A stretch of 64,000 bases of DNA from Pohlia nutans. Taxonomy: Eukaryota; Streptophyta; Bryopsida; Bryales; Mniaceae. Within the stretch, counting starts at the first letter, position 1. Each line of letters begins with the position of its first letter. The stretch is taken from the NCBI GenBank assembly GCA_022496805.1, contig CM040096.1:8061501-8125500 (forward strand), written 5' to 3'. The position numbers were made by a program, and so were the translations under genes. Shown here piece after piece: positions 46,401 to 60,351 of the stretch. Under the pieces are notes generated by a model that was given only the letters and a program-made list of their open reading frames with translations, was not told the origin of the DNA and did no database searches.

Positions 46401-47521
46401 CGCGAATGTGGAACGAACATATCAGTTCGTTTTTACTTAGCCTTGGATTTACAAGAAGCGTCAAAGACAGCGGCCTTTACATTTTACATGAAGGTGAAGT
46501 CTTTCTCTGGTTAGCCTTATATATTGACGATTCATTTCCTTTCACCAATGATTTGAAATTAACGAATAGAATCAAGAAGGCTTTGTCAGAGAAATATGAA
46601 ATGACAGACATGGGAGATCTTTACTCCGGTCTAAATCTTCAAGTTACTAGAGATAGACAAAGACGCATCTTGTGTGTTAGCTAGTCAAAGTACATTGAGC
46701 AAAAACTTAAAGACTTTAACTTAAGTCATGCTAAACCTATGTCTACTCCATTAGAGGCTAATTGCAATCTTCAGTGTGTAAACAAGATTACACTAGAAGA
46801 AGAGGAGGCAATGCAGGCAATTCCCTACAAATCAGCAGTGGGATGCCAAATGTATTTAGCTATAACTACTCGACCAAATTTATCTCAAGGAGTAAGTATG
46901 GTAGCTGGGTACAATTCTGATCCAAGACTCAAGCATTGGTCTTCGGTAAAACGAATATGGAGATATCTCAATGGGACAAGCAATGAGGGCTTGGTCTACA
47001 AAGGAGATGACAATTTGCAAGTGATTGGATATTGTGACTCTGATTGGGCTGGAGATCCGAAAGAAAGGAGATCAAGAACTAGCTATGTTTTTATGTTAGC
47101 CAATGCAGTCATTTTTTGGAATAGTGTGAAGCAGAAAGCTATTGCTCAATCAAGTGCCGAAGCTGAATATTATGCAGCAGGTGAAGCAACCAAAAAAGCT
47201 ATATAGATTAAACACATTCTAGAGGAAATGGGGTTTCCTCAGAAAGGGTCTACAGTAATTTACTGTGATAGTCAAAGTTGTATAGCTATGACTAAGAATC
47301 CCGAATTTCAAGGACGCACTAAACACATTGAGTGTAGGTGTCATTTCATTAGATCCAAGGTTAAATCTAATGAGGTGGAGTTTGTTTATTTGGGTACAGA
47401 CCAAATGGTGGCAGATACATTCACCAAAAGCCTACCTAAGGCTAAATTTGAGTATTGTAAGAGTAGACTTGGAGTTCTACCTATCAAGTCACTCAAGAGG
47501 AAATTAGAGGACTTAGAGTAG
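43436..47521 (+). pseudogene. copia gag-pol, one reading frame with five in-frame stops
   Basis: A single frame runs from the ATG at 43436 to the TAG at 47519-47521 (1362 codons) without any frameshift. In-frame stops are TAG 43499-43501, TAA 44285-44287, TAG 44372-44374, TAG 46682-46684 and TAG 47204-47206. Visible domains: Gag with a CCHC knuckle (CFNCDKHGHKASQC, near 44175), protease DSGA (near 44399), integrase with HERLGHIG...CEAC zinc-binding and HSDIVGP, SDNGGEY and QQNGVAERKNR, reverse transcriptase with KYKAR and YIDD (near 46520), and RNase H with CDSDWAGD and SSAEAEYY. The stops at 43499 and 47204 sit where relatives normally have Trp, and that at 46682 where Gln is usual, consistent with C-to-T or G-to-A transitions. 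Confidence 0.9.
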
Positions 47522-47590
47522 TACTAAGTTATAGTAAATAATGTGGCACTGCATTATTATCTACTTTAGGTGGTTCTAACTATGGGGGAG

Positions 47591-47945
47591 TCTTGGAATT
47601 AAGTTACTCATGTGGTAATTAAGTTACTCATGAGGGAACTGATAGACCAAGGGTCTATGCCTAAGTTACTCATATGGTAATTAAGTTACTTATGAGGGAA
47701 CTGATAGACCAAGAGTCTATAACTCCAAATTAGTTAGAACACCAAAGTGATAGTCTAGTTAGTCTGTACATATTCTAGGTATGTAGACAGACGGTACTAG
47801 AACTATAAGTGTGGCTTGGAGGGTGAAGGAGATAATCATTGTCTATAGGACAATATCTCACTTCTATGGTTGAGTGGCAAGTCACATATCAATAAACTTT
47901 GTTTATTTTTACCTTCTGTGCACATTATCTTTCTTAAATCTAACA
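47591..47945 (+). repeat. 3' LTR of the copia element
   Basis: It matches the 5' LTR along its length; the differences I find are the second base (C instead of G, so it starts TC) and one A/G change in the second internal unit. It ends CTAACA and is followed by the ACTTT duplication. Confidence 0.95.
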
Positions 47946-48648
47946 ACTTTCTAATATTATAGAGTTTAAAATTAGAGAGTGTAATGAGGGAGTTATTTGA
48001 GTTAACCGAAAACAAAAGAGATTGCAACAGGAGTCAAACAAGAGTCTTGTCACTAAAAATAAGATCCACTGTCACATATTCTCAGTGAATAGTAACTTGG
48101 TCTCGAATTGACTAGCAACTGAGGGTTGGGGGAACGTGTTCGCAACTGAGGGTCCCGTAGCTAAGATACTGTCAGGTCCCGTGTCAGGTGCTTGTTTTAG
48201 AGAATTTAGAAACTCGGCTTAGTCTCAGTTTTGGAGCTTTCTTCAACTCAAAACGAGTCTAACATGAGTTTGAGCTGAGTTTCCTCTTTGGGAGCTTCTT
48301 TTTGGTTAACTCTATTAGGGCGGGCTTCCATGTATGATGGGTTCCGGTGGAATCAGGAAAACGACAAGGATTGAGGTCCCAAACTTCACCGGAAGAGGGT
48401 GAGCAGAGAAGCAGGACATTGAGTTCCACTGCTCATCGGTAGCACCTTTCATTGGCTCCTTTCTTTGTTGCGTTTAAGTTTAGGTGCATGGCAGGTATAT
48501 TGAGTGTACCTGTGCACATGGAAGTGTTTTGGAGATTTCGATAGTGGTGAAGTCACTGTTTAGAGCCGGACCGACCCAAGCATGGAAGGAGGCCCTTAGA
48601 GTTAACCAAAAAGAGTGTCTTAAAGTGGAAACTCTTGTTCAACTCACT
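47946..48648. other. Intergenic DNA after the copia element
   Basis: No gene was seen. CTTTTTGGTTAACTCTATTAGGGC near 48297 has an inverted counterpart near 48594-48620, so part of the stretch may be a decayed TIR element. Confidence 0.4.
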
Positions 48649-49175
48649 TTAACTCCTAAAGGACTGGGGTGCTGAATTTAACTCTTGTTTTTTTTACTAG
48701 CTCTTGTAACAAGTTCAATACCTCACTGGTGTGGGGTAATTTTGACGATTGGCACCGTTGAAATTAAAGAAGACTTACGTAGCTTTTGTATGAAAAAAGG
48801 ATCAACAAAATTGCACAATTTTTGAGAAAATGCCACCGTTGAGAAGATTGATGGAACTTATTTGGGATATTTTGTACATATGTTGAAATCGGATTTTTCA
48901 AATAATTCAAAAAAATTGAGATTTTTATTTTATGTAGAGATCATCGTTTTAAACATGTACAAAACATTTCACGTAAATTGGAGGTGTGAGGAGAAAGATA
49001 TGAGGGTCTGAAGTGACTCCTACATAGCCTCTTTGCAACTCAAAAAATTCACCCAAAATCGCACACTTCATGAATTTCCAATCAAAAAGTACTTACATAC
49101 TCAACTCTCAAAAAGAGTCAGGGTCTCTTTGTTGCTCATCCAACAATTCAAAGCCCGGGATATTTCTATTTTTGG
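48649..49175 (+). repeat. TTAA-type element, family B, copy lacking its right end
   Basis: It begins TTAA-CTCCTAAAGGACTGGGGTG and follows the copy at 57891-58470 closely (TGTGGGGTAATTTTGACGAT, GGTCTCTTTGTTGCTCATCC) until about 49165. The counterpart's last roughly 60 bases, including the right TIR, are absent, so it is probably 3'-truncated or replaced. Confidence 0.7.
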
Positions 49176-50025
49176 CATTTTATCTTTGGTAAAGTTTCGC
49201 TTTGATTTCCTAATGTAGTAGTCGAGGCTCATTGCATGCATGTTTTTTTGCATGATAACGTCAAGGTCCAGAAGACTACAATTCAACGACTTGTTGGATA
49301 GTATGGATAATGTTTAACTGGACCTTAGTTCAGGATCTTCACATCCACCTTCTCTTATTGACAGGGCTCCATTGTGGAGAGAAGAGTTCCTATCTAGGAG
49401 TGAGACGAGGGGGTGGGATTTCAAACTTCAGAGAACATGAAGAAGGTAGATGGACTTATTTTATTTTTTTGAAATAAATGAAACGGAATTTCATTGCAAG
49501 GGTGGCCAGAAACAAATCACCACCAGCCACAGGTGGCCTGGCGGAGAGGTAGATGGACTTAGGTGAGCATTAAAGCACAACCCCCAATATAATTGCATGC
49601 ATAGCATGTGGGAAGGGCCTTTTAGAACTCCCATGTAAATTCCCAGATGCTTACCCAAAAAACAATGAGTAATGTAGTTTGAATGTATTCAATAAGCTCT
49701 TAAGTTTATTGTAGCTAGCAAATAAATAAGATGAAACGATTTTAGAAACTCGAAGCACTATTAACGACTATAGAAATATCTTAAAAATTAGAAAATTAGA
49801 AATTAGAAAAACTTTGTTTATCTTTTTATTTTGAAATTTGCCCTTATAGAATTTGTATTCATTTACTTGGCCATAACTTCTTAATCACTTGCTAGAACTT
49901 CATGAAACTTAATTCTTTTTCATCATGATCTTTAGGCACATCTATACTAAATTTTCCAAATATTATGATAAAAATTGAAATCATTACAGGCTACCAAAAA
50001 GAAAACTTGGCATGCCCATGAGAGG
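49176..50025. other. AT-rich intergenic DNA
   Basis: Nothing supportable, apart from the repeat fragment near 49450-49500 (TTGAAATAAATGAAACGGAA) that is related to 42606-42650. Confidence 0.4.
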
Positions 50026-50574
50026 TTAATCCCTAAGTGACCGATCGACCATTTTCTAGTCGCAGCCCAAACATGAGCGACTGCCCTCGGTCAGGAAATG
50101 ACATTTTTCGAGTTTTTATTTTTTGTCGAAATTGAGGGTAGAGATCATATTCTAATGTTGTTTGATGCATTTCATTTGCAATAGAGGTTCACCGAGGAAT
50201 TTTTCAAAGACACAAACCTCAATATTGTCCTAGTGTTATAAAACTTGCTATTTCAGGAAAGTGATGATGTTCTCTCTTTTGAAAATTTTGCCTCTTTTTA
50301 TTTTAGAATAGAATGTCTAGTTTTAACCAATCATTCCATATTTCTTTTCTAAAATTAAAAATTGTAATTTTTGTGAATATCAAAAGGTAAATGCTTCTAA
50401 ATTCATTACATGAGTATCTAAAACTGTTTTTGGAAGTTTGACCACACAAATAATTACTAAACATCATGCTTCTCATTTTCTCTTTTGGACCAAATTTCAC
50501 ATCAAAGTTGCAGAAGTAACGTTTTATATCACATCTAGGATTTGCCCTTACCCCCTCTATCATTTAGGGGTTAA
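50026..50574 (+). repeat. TTAA-type element, family D, copy 2
   Basis: TTAA-TCCCTAAGTGACCG starts at 50026 and CATTTAGGGG-TTAA ends at 50574. The interior shares AATTTTTCAAAG, CCTAGTGTTATAAAACTTGC and GAAGTTTGACCACA with the other D copies. It is 549 bases long and is followed after five bases by another TTAA element. Confidence 0.8.
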
Positions 50575-50579
50575 GATAA

Positions 50580-51117
50580 TTAACCCTTTAACGCGTTTGC
50601 GTCCATATAATAGTCGAAGAACAAATTGCAACCTTTCTCTTTATTACATCGTGTAATGTTTTTCATCCATCCAAATTTCTCTTGGTTCTTGTGCTAGTTG
50701 ACTATCATTTGTACAGTATGAATTTTCAAAATAAGATATTGTGATTTTTTGGAAAATAACAAAAGTGGTTTATATCAAGTTTCATTCTTAGTTAAAAAGT
50801 GAGACCTTAAACATGATTTTCCAAAATAAGTAGAATCAAATAATGGAAACCACACCATCTTGTAGTGCATGTTATTCCAATTTCATTACAACTTTTTTAA
50901 TTTTTTTGTGTTAATTTAGGATTTTTAATTGAATGTCAAAAGAAAACATTAATAAAATATATGATGAATCCAACAATACAAATGTGATCTTCACATTGAC
51001 AACAGTACAAATGTGATCTTCACATTGACATTTACAACTTAGCTTTGTACATCAACTCCATTTTTGTTTTCATCAAAATGTTGAAAACAATGTTGAATCG
51101 GGACATTAAAGGGTTAA
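50580..51117 (+). repeat. TTAA-type element, family H, 538 bp
   Basis: The left end TTAACCCTTTAACGCG and the right end CATTAAAGGGTTAA give a perfect 12-base terminal inverted repeat (TTAACCCTTTAA). The interior has a 30-base-scale direct duplication near 50977-51030 (ACAATACAAATGTGATCTTC and repeat) and no ORF of note. Confidence 0.7.
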
Positions 51118-51447
51118 TACATTGCATTCCAGTTATATACTTGGATTTTGTCTCCTTGTGCCATTGTTGATAATAGTGTGTCAGCTCGATGGGATGCCAC
51201 AATGTGAATCCGCGTAGTGGTGAAGGACTCTGTAAAGTTATTCCAACCCATAATCGTCTCTTTTACTTGCAACTATAAAAGGCCACAAACTTCACAAATG
51301 TACATGCCAAATATCATAAAAATTGAAAGTATACATCAAAGCAGCCTGCACAATACCAAGACTTCTTCCATTGACATACACCATACTTCCTCCTAAGCAT
51401 TGACTGAGAAGGAAGAGATCCTTTTAGTACAGCGTCCCAACTAATTG

Positions 51448-51825
51448 TTAACTAGTAGAGTTATCCTTAAAGTCACCTTGTGTTTGAACAAGATATCGTG
51501 AATTTTGCATTAATGTACTCTTATTTGTTCACCCCAAATAGTTAAAAGCTAGGGAAGAGCTTAGTGGTCTCTCATTATTAGGTGTGTAAGAGCTTGGTGG
51601 TCTTCAAACTCATGGAAAACTAGTGTAGCCGTCTTTCTTGACGGCTAAACTAGTTTCCTTTGCGTTTAGAGACCACCAAGCTCTTACACACCTAACAATG
51701 ATAGACCACCAAGCTTTTCCATACTTTTTTAACTATTTGGGGTGAACAAATAAGAGTACATTAAAGCAAAATTCACGGCATCTTATTCAAACACAAGGTG
51801 ACTTTAAGGATAACTCTAGTAACTC
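51448..51825. repeat. Long foldback (hairpin) with arms of about 180 bases
   Basis: The left arm (about 51448-51634) and right arm (about 51640-51825) are inverted copies of one another with small indels, closing on a GACGGC/GCCGTC stem around TTTCTT. Matching blocks include TTATCCTTAAAGTCACCTTG, GTACTCTTATTTGTTCACCC and GTGTGTAAGAGCTTGGTGGT. It lies 270 bases beyond the RPT4 stop codon. It could be a foldback transposon, a recent inverted duplication or a small-RNA hairpin locus; sequence alone does not decide. Confidence 0.8.
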
Positions 51826-52093
51826 CTAAAATAACATATCAGCACGCACATACGCACAAATTTGACGGGAATACCACAATAAGAGAATTTTTAAGGAAGA
51901 AAAAAACAATTAACCAGAACTGAAAACAGTAAGGTTTGTGCATAAAACAGAGGAAGATTTATTTTCCAGAAGTGACAGAACATGAACAGCAGAATTGACA
52001 TAATATTTGCCTGACTGCTCTGCCAGGAGAGTCCCGGCTCTGTGCAAAAATATCTGGAGACAAATCGAGGCATTAAAAAAGAAGTTGCACAAT

Positions 52094-54858
<2,765 letters not shown>

Positions 54859-55684
54859 GACGACACGGAGCAAGATGGAGCAGTACCTGAGTTCCGATGA
54901 CAACAACGATGGCTATGGAGTCCGCGATTAGGGTTTCCACATGGTCGTTGTGCAAGTGTTCGCAGACAAACTTGGAAGCACAACGATGAAGACAAGGCTA
55001 TTGTGTTCCACCATCTATACCTGTTGTAGATTTGTGACCTGTGCTTTTCATTCAGACACTGTACAGTACAGTACCCGGCAATGAGTCTTGTAAATTTCCT
55101 TTCTCTCATACACAATTTCATGTCAACAAAAAAAATATCGATTGTTCGAGTAGAATATTGTTTAGAGACTTGCCTTTTTCAGTGTAAAGTGAAGAATCTT
55201 AAGGACATGAGAGATTGCAATGGAGAGGTTGCAATGCAGAGGTGTTGACGTAAGTCATCGCAGAACAACTTCACTTCCATTTTTGAAAATTTAACCCAAG
55301 TTTTATATAACTTTGAAGTCAGAGACCCTCCAAAATCTCATTTTTGAGTGTGCATTATATGGTTGAAAGACATACTATAATCTTTCAATCCAATGGTCCG
55401 ATCTTACCAAGATTTAACCAACACTTGTTTATTTAAGCTATGCTTACATTTATATGGTTGAATATTATTAATAGTATCCCTAATTTTAACAAAGAAACTG
55501 TGGTTTCTCCATAACCACCCTAGGTGCTAAAGGGTTAAAACAAGCAGGGATTACAAGATTTATTTCCGGATACTATGTAGTACATCTAGTCCCTTCGTGG
55601 TATCTCCAACCCATCCCATGGAAAGGCTTTGAAAATTTTAGCATTTTATTCACACAACGTTAAAACTCAGAGGTATAACATGTA
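54859..55684. other. Upstream region of RPT4
   Basis: The promoter and leader of RPT4 are expected here. Further out, TGCTAAAGGG-TTAA (55535-55538) is a clear right end of a TTAA-type element, with an uncertain left end near TTAACCCAAG at 55291. Confidence 0.4.
54928..54936 (-). promoter_or_regulatory. Telobox-like motif in the RPT4 leader
   Basis: TTAGGGTTT on the plus strand (AAACCCTAA along the gene) is 70 bases upstream of the RPT4 start codon. Its orientation is opposite to that in the other two genes. Confidence 0.45.
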
Positions 55685-56887
55685 GGAACCCCTAAAGGAC
55701 CGGAGTGTTTTCCCTCCAAAAACACTCCAATGCTGCCATTTTTACTCCCCCATGCAAAAAATCCAAAAAAATGTTATTTTTTACCTTCTAACCGTAAGAT
55801 CTTGTGCTAAACTATTTGAAAAACATACACAACAAATTTCGTTGATTCTGACCGCACGGATTGCAAGATAATTGTGTTTGATGGAAAAAAACACCCCAAA
55901 AAAACACATGCCCGAAAATTTCAGATGCGTTTGACCATGGCTACATCAAAAAAACCTCACTACCGAAACCTGTCGCACTTCACTTTCACATTCTATATGA
56001 TGTTACTTAGTTGTGTACCAATTTTCGTTGCGTTTGGAGATGTTTAGGATGTTGAAGGACACCTTGCACTTGTTGGGGGATTAAAAGTTCAGAAAAGGCT
56101 ATATGTTTTTGGAATTGCAATATTTTCGACTTTCTTTATTTAAAATACGAATCCGAGTGGTGAAACACAAGTACATTCCACCCTCTATAGAATGGCAAAA
56201 AAAAATTTGAAAAAGAAATAAATCTTCAAGTTTTAGAAGACATGTAGCACATTTTCTAAGAATTTTGGGGGTTAGTGGGGAAATAAAGGGTGGAGGAAGG
56301 GCCAAGCCATTCCAATGTTCATGACCCCAATAACTCTCAAGGTGTATTGCCACGTGGCAGTCCCTCATTGGACGATTTTTATTTTTTATTTTTTATTTTC
56401 TAAAATGATTTTTACTTTTATTTATTAAATAATATTTTTTAATTTGAAATTTGAAATTTTAGTTTAAAATAATATGTATTAATTTAAAATAATAATTTTC
56501 AGTTTAAAATTAAAAAAATATTTATAAAAATTTAAATTTAAATTTAAAAAATATATTATTTTAAATTTCTTTAATGAATTTGGAAAATGGGGTGGTCTTC
56601 TGCCCCCCACAGTCCACCCCACAGTCCACACTGCCTATCTTGTTGCCCCCCTAAAATTCAACTATTTCTCTACTGCCCCGTTGCCCTTTCTCCCGAAAAA
56701 AACACATTTCCCCTCATAACTTTCACATACGGTGTCGGAATTCAAAAAAAATAGAATCCCCGTTTTCGTGGCACATTGGGGAATCTACTATTAAAATTCC
56801 TTTAAAATTCAATTAAAAATGTATTCACCGGAACCTACCCGATTCTCTAAATGTCCTAGTTAGGACACTTGGTCCTTTAGGGGTTAA
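55685..56887 (-). repeat. TTAA-type element, family A, inverted copy (1.2 kb)
   Basis: Its outer ends are GGAA-CCCCTAAAGGACC (55685; TTAA altered to GGAA) and GGTCCTTTAGGGG-TTAA (TTAA at 56884-56887). Read on the reverse strand it follows 33983-35224 over its whole length, including the CCACGTGGCAG centre and the ORF-like stretch (56099-56368). Copies differ by scattered substitutions and short indels. Confidence 0.85.
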
Positions 56888-57890
56888 GGTAGATTCTCCA
56901 TTCAGGTGGCTTTCACCAATCAATTATTTTACTATTATTAGACATATAAAATATATGTGGGTCTTGATCTCATTTCCAGTGGATAAAATATGTGTTATTC
57001 AGATACCCAATGAATAAGTTACACATTTTTGAAGTTTTCCTAAAGCTCTCCAAAATCATAGGTAGTTTTTGTCTCTTAAACCGTTGTATACCAACTTACA
57101 CTACTAGAAAATCGTGACCAAATCAACAGAAAATCAACTGATTTCTGTTGTTTCGGGCACTGCAATGACCGATTTCACTAATTTTTAAACTTTCTGTAAA
57201 AATCAACAAATTGTTACCTACTTTCTGTTGATTTGAATAGTACGATGACCAAATCAACAGAATTTTAGTGAATCTGGAATCTTTCTGGAATCTTTTGAAA
57301 TATTCTGGAATCCATTGGAATATTTCAGGAATGTTTGGAATCTTTTGCAATTTATGGACTCGACTTCGTATGTTTATAAGATTTTGGAATGTTATTATAC
57401 CATAGGAGTAGGGCAAGGTTGGTATATTGATGCCAAATAATTAATTAACTCTCGAAACTATGATTCATGATTTCAAACCATTTTCCACTTTTGAGTAAGC
57501 CCTTTTTGATACAATATTTGTTGAATACAATTATTGTACAAGATGTGAATTTTTTAATAAACTTGTGTTTCACTATTAAGTTAATGCCTAGAATTTTTTT
57601 GATCAATTCAAGTTGCAATTAAAAAGTTATTTTTCAAAAGGTGATTTTTTTTTAATTTTGGGTAATTTCGGGCACCCATGACAAATAGATCCAATTGGTT
57701 TTAAATTCTTTATGCAAACTCTAAACAAGATTGTCAACATAATCCCCAAAGTTGAAAAACATCAAAGTACAAAATTGTGACTCTCAAAACACTTAAAACA
57801 TTTAAAACACCCTCATTTGGGCAACATTTAAAACTCCATGGTTGAAGTTCTATGTACTTTGAAAGTTTTTTTAACTTAATCATTCACAAT

Positions 57891-58470
57891 TTAATCCCTA
57901 AAGGACCGGGGGGTGTTGAACTTAGCTCTTGTTTTCTTGACTAGCTCTTGTAGCAAGCTCAATGCCTTATTAGTGTGGGGTAATTCTGACGATCGGCACC
58001 GTTGAAACTAAAGAAGACTTACGTAGTTTTTTTATGAAAAAAAGATCAACAAAATCGCACAATCTTTGAGAAATGCCACCGTTGAGAAGATTGATGGAAT
58101 TTATTTGGGGTATTTTGTACACATGCTGAAATCGGATTGTTCAAAAGTGCTCCAAAAATTCTGAAAGTTTTATTGTAAGTAGAAATCATCATTTAAAACA
58201 TGTGAAAAAAATTTCAAGGAATTTGGAGCTGTAAAGAGAAAGATATGAGGGTTTGAAGTGACGCCTATATACCCACCGTGCAACTCAAAAAAATCACCAA
58301 AAATCGCTCACTTGATGAATTTCCGATCAAGAAGTACCTACAGATTTGGCTCTCAAAAAGAGCCAGGGTCTCTTTGTTGCTCATCCTACAATTCAAAGCC
58401 CAAGAACCGGAATTTTCTCACTTTCTAGTTCTAAAAGCCGCATGGGGGCCTTACGATCTTTTAGGGGTAA
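57891..58470 (+). repeat. TTAA-type element, family B, copy 2, nested in CACTA
   Basis: It begins TTAA-TCCCTAAAGGACCGGGG and ends GATCTTTTAGGGG-TAA (one T lost). The interior matches 48649-49175 and carries the right-hand part missing there. It is about 580 bases. Confidence 0.75.
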
Positions 58471-58479
58471 AAAAAAAAA

Positions 58480-58836
58480 ACTCAGCACACTTTGGCGGCC
58501 ATTTTGTCACAGTAGAATAATTTTTTTTTAAAAATCTTTGGACTAAAAAAACCTGGTAAATCAAGTTAAGTTACATCTCCAGAAATCCGTTTGTGATTTT
58601 GAGCCTCCATTCAAAAGTTATAGACAAAATTCAGAGTGGGGTAGCAAGGAATATTTTCTTTGATATTTTCAAACACCCTCTCTGAATTTTGTCTATAACT
58701 TTTGAATGGAGGCTTAAAATCACAAACAGATTTTTGGACATGAAACTTAACTTGATTTACCAGCTTTTCTTAGTCCAAAGATTTAAAAAAAATTTATTCT
58801 ACTATGTCAAAACGGCCGCCAAAGTCTGCTGAGTTT
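58480..58836. repeat. Foldback element with arms of about 160 bases, nested in CACTA
   Basis: The left arm (58481-58640: CTCAGCACACTTTGGCGGCC, AATCTTTGGACTAAAAA, CCTCCATTCAAAAGTTATAG) is repeated in inverse order and orientation at about 58675-58836, with an AT-rich loop of about 35 bases. It directly adjoins the right end of the family B element. Confidence 0.8.
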
Positions 58837-58896
58837 GAAAACACAGAATAGTATTAAGTGTATATGTAAGAAAAAAATCATGCATTGTTCATCAAG

Positions 58897-59017
58897 TTCT
58901 AGTGGTGGTGAATTGGTTAGTGAGTAGAGTCATAAGTATGAGGTCTCGAATTCAAAACCGAGTGGCAACCGTGTGTATATAGTTTGGCTGCCTGGAAGCG
59001 CCGGGCAGCCAAAAAAA
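58897..59017 (+). repeat. Possible tRNA-derived SINE or tRNA-like fragment
   Basis: GTGGTGAATTGGTTAG resembles an RNA polymerase III A box and GGTCTCGAATTCAAAACC, about 35 bases later, resembles a B box with flanking T-stem. A GC-rich tail with CTGCCTGGAAGCGCCGGGCAG can form a hairpin and is followed by an A-run. It lacks a clear anticodon stem, so it is not a functional tRNA. Confidence 0.4.
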
Positions 59018-59537
59018 AGGAATTTATGCCCGAAAAATCCGAGCGGCGAAAAAAATGTTTTTATTTTTTATTTTTTTCGTTTTCATTTTTTATTTGACCA
59101 AATCAACAGAAAGAATCAACAGATTTCTGTTGATGGATGACCGAAACAACGCGACCGAATCAACAAAAACTATCAACTCTTCTCTGTTGATTTGGACGCT
59201 GAATTTTCTAGTAGTGTTAGCTTCAAATTTACATTTTATTTACATTTTTTTGACACAAATGAAACTTGCTTCAAATTTACTTTTAGTCTCTCCATGGAAA
59301 TGGAAAAATTACCTAATTTAGACTACCCACAAAATGGAAAAAATTGCCATATTTAGCTTATCCACAGGATTATTTTGGGAATTGCGGGAATGGAGAAATT
59401 ACTTTTGAAAAAAAGTCAACTGACTAAAGGGCTGGAAGTTGACCTACATGAAATCATTTGTTTGTTTCCAAATTATCTATGTAACTAGCATAGAAATGAA
59501 AAGTAAACACATTTTGTACTAATAAGTAATTGTAATG

Positions 59538-60351
59538 TTAACCCGTAAATGACCAACTATCCATTTTTTGGATGATGTACAAATTTCATCCAAGTTTTCT
59601 CCTCTGCCATGCACTTTTTGCAAAGAAAAGAAATACTACAAAATTCTATGGCAAGATAGCTTCATGCATGTGGATCCAATTGAAAAGGATTTTATTTATG
59701 AAATATTTATGCCTATTTTCATGTTGAAGTGATTCACCAAAAAGTTCCAAGATTTAAGTCTAAATGTGCTCTTGAAAAAATTAAACTCGTAAAATTCAGC
59801 AACTAAAAAATCTCCAAAAATCACTACACTTAAAGTATTACATTTCAACCAATCACAACAAATTTCATCCACAAATTGTCAATATCTTATTCGTAATTGA
59901 ATTACAAAATATTTTTGAATTTTAAGTTTCAAGTTTTATACAAAAATATTGGAGATAGCAATCGCAGATGGGGAATGGCCTGATATGGGTACCACTTTTA
60001 CGTGTCCCATAGTGTGACTTATGTTTAACTCATTTTATGTGTACTAGAAATTCCGTTTTTAACACCATGTATATAGTTGCAGCCATAGTGTTTATAACAC
60101 CCTCTAATTCTTGTAACTTTCCAATGTTTTTTTCTTACCAAAAAGATATATCTCGAAAATCACACTATTTCTGGAGGGGGTACTCATATTAGGCCATCAC
60201 CCAAATCTAACTATATGGTAGAATCTAAAATTTTCAATGTAAAACTTTTAATCAAACATTAAGTTCAAAATATCCCTCTTGGTTGCATTTTTCTATGCAT
60301 TTTTGCAAAACTGCCGAATTTGGAGAGGGGTGAGGAGGTTTAGGGGGTTAA
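59538..60351 (+). repeat. TTAA-type element, family E, copy 2, with a nested insertion
   Basis: The left end is TTAA-CCCGTAAATGACC (59538) and the right end GAGGTTTAGGGGG-TTAA (60348-60351). The interior follows the split copy 30618-33497, apart from a 233-base insertion at 59970-60202. Confidence 0.8.
59970..60202. repeat. 233-bp TIR element nested in the family E element
   Basis: The left end is GGGGAATGGCCTGATATGGG and the inverted right end is GGGTGATGGCCTAATATGAG, matching over about 20 bases with few changes. The related element at 30618-33497 has no such sequence at this point, which defines it as an insertion. The target duplication is at most two bases (AT). Confidence 0.7.

Larger units (their letters stand above)
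42950..47945 (+). mobile_element. Full-length Ty1/copia retrotransposon with LTRs and a 5-bp target duplication
   Basis: It has 355-base LTRs (42950-43304 and 47591-47945), a primer-binding site TGGTATCAGAGC at 43305 of the initiator-Met tRNA type, a polypurine tract GGGGGAG just before the 3' LTR, and ACTTT on both outer sides (42945-42949 and 47946-47950). Domain order is Gag, protease, integrase, reverse transcriptase, RNase H, which defines the Ty1/copia superfamily. The two LTRs differ at only two positions that I could find, which indicates a recent insertion. The coding region nevertheless carries five in-frame stops (see next entry), so this copy cannot make its own full polyprotein. 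Confidence 0.95.
57099..59216. mobile_element. CACTA-type DNA transposon (non-autonomous, 2.1 kb) with nested repeats
   Basis: The ends are CACTACTAGAAAAT (57099) and ATTTTCTAGTAGTG (to 59216), a 14-base perfect TIR of the form typical for CACTA (En/Spm) elements. TTA flanks it at 57096-57098 and 59217-59219, the expected 3-base target duplication. Subterminal regions contain several copies of ACCAAATCAACAGAAA in both orientations, as expected for transposase-binding repeats. There is no transposase gene. Nested inside are a family B TTAA element (57891-58470), a foldback (58480-58836) and a tRNA-like segment (58897-59017). Confidence 0.9.

Noticed and set aside
55291..55538. Another complete TTAA element upstream of RPT4
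   Set aside because: The right end is convincing, but the proposed left end (TTAACCCAAG) matches too weakly.
58897..58975. Functional tRNA gene
   Set aside because: A- and B-box-like words are present, but no proper anticodon stem or acceptor stem can be drawn.
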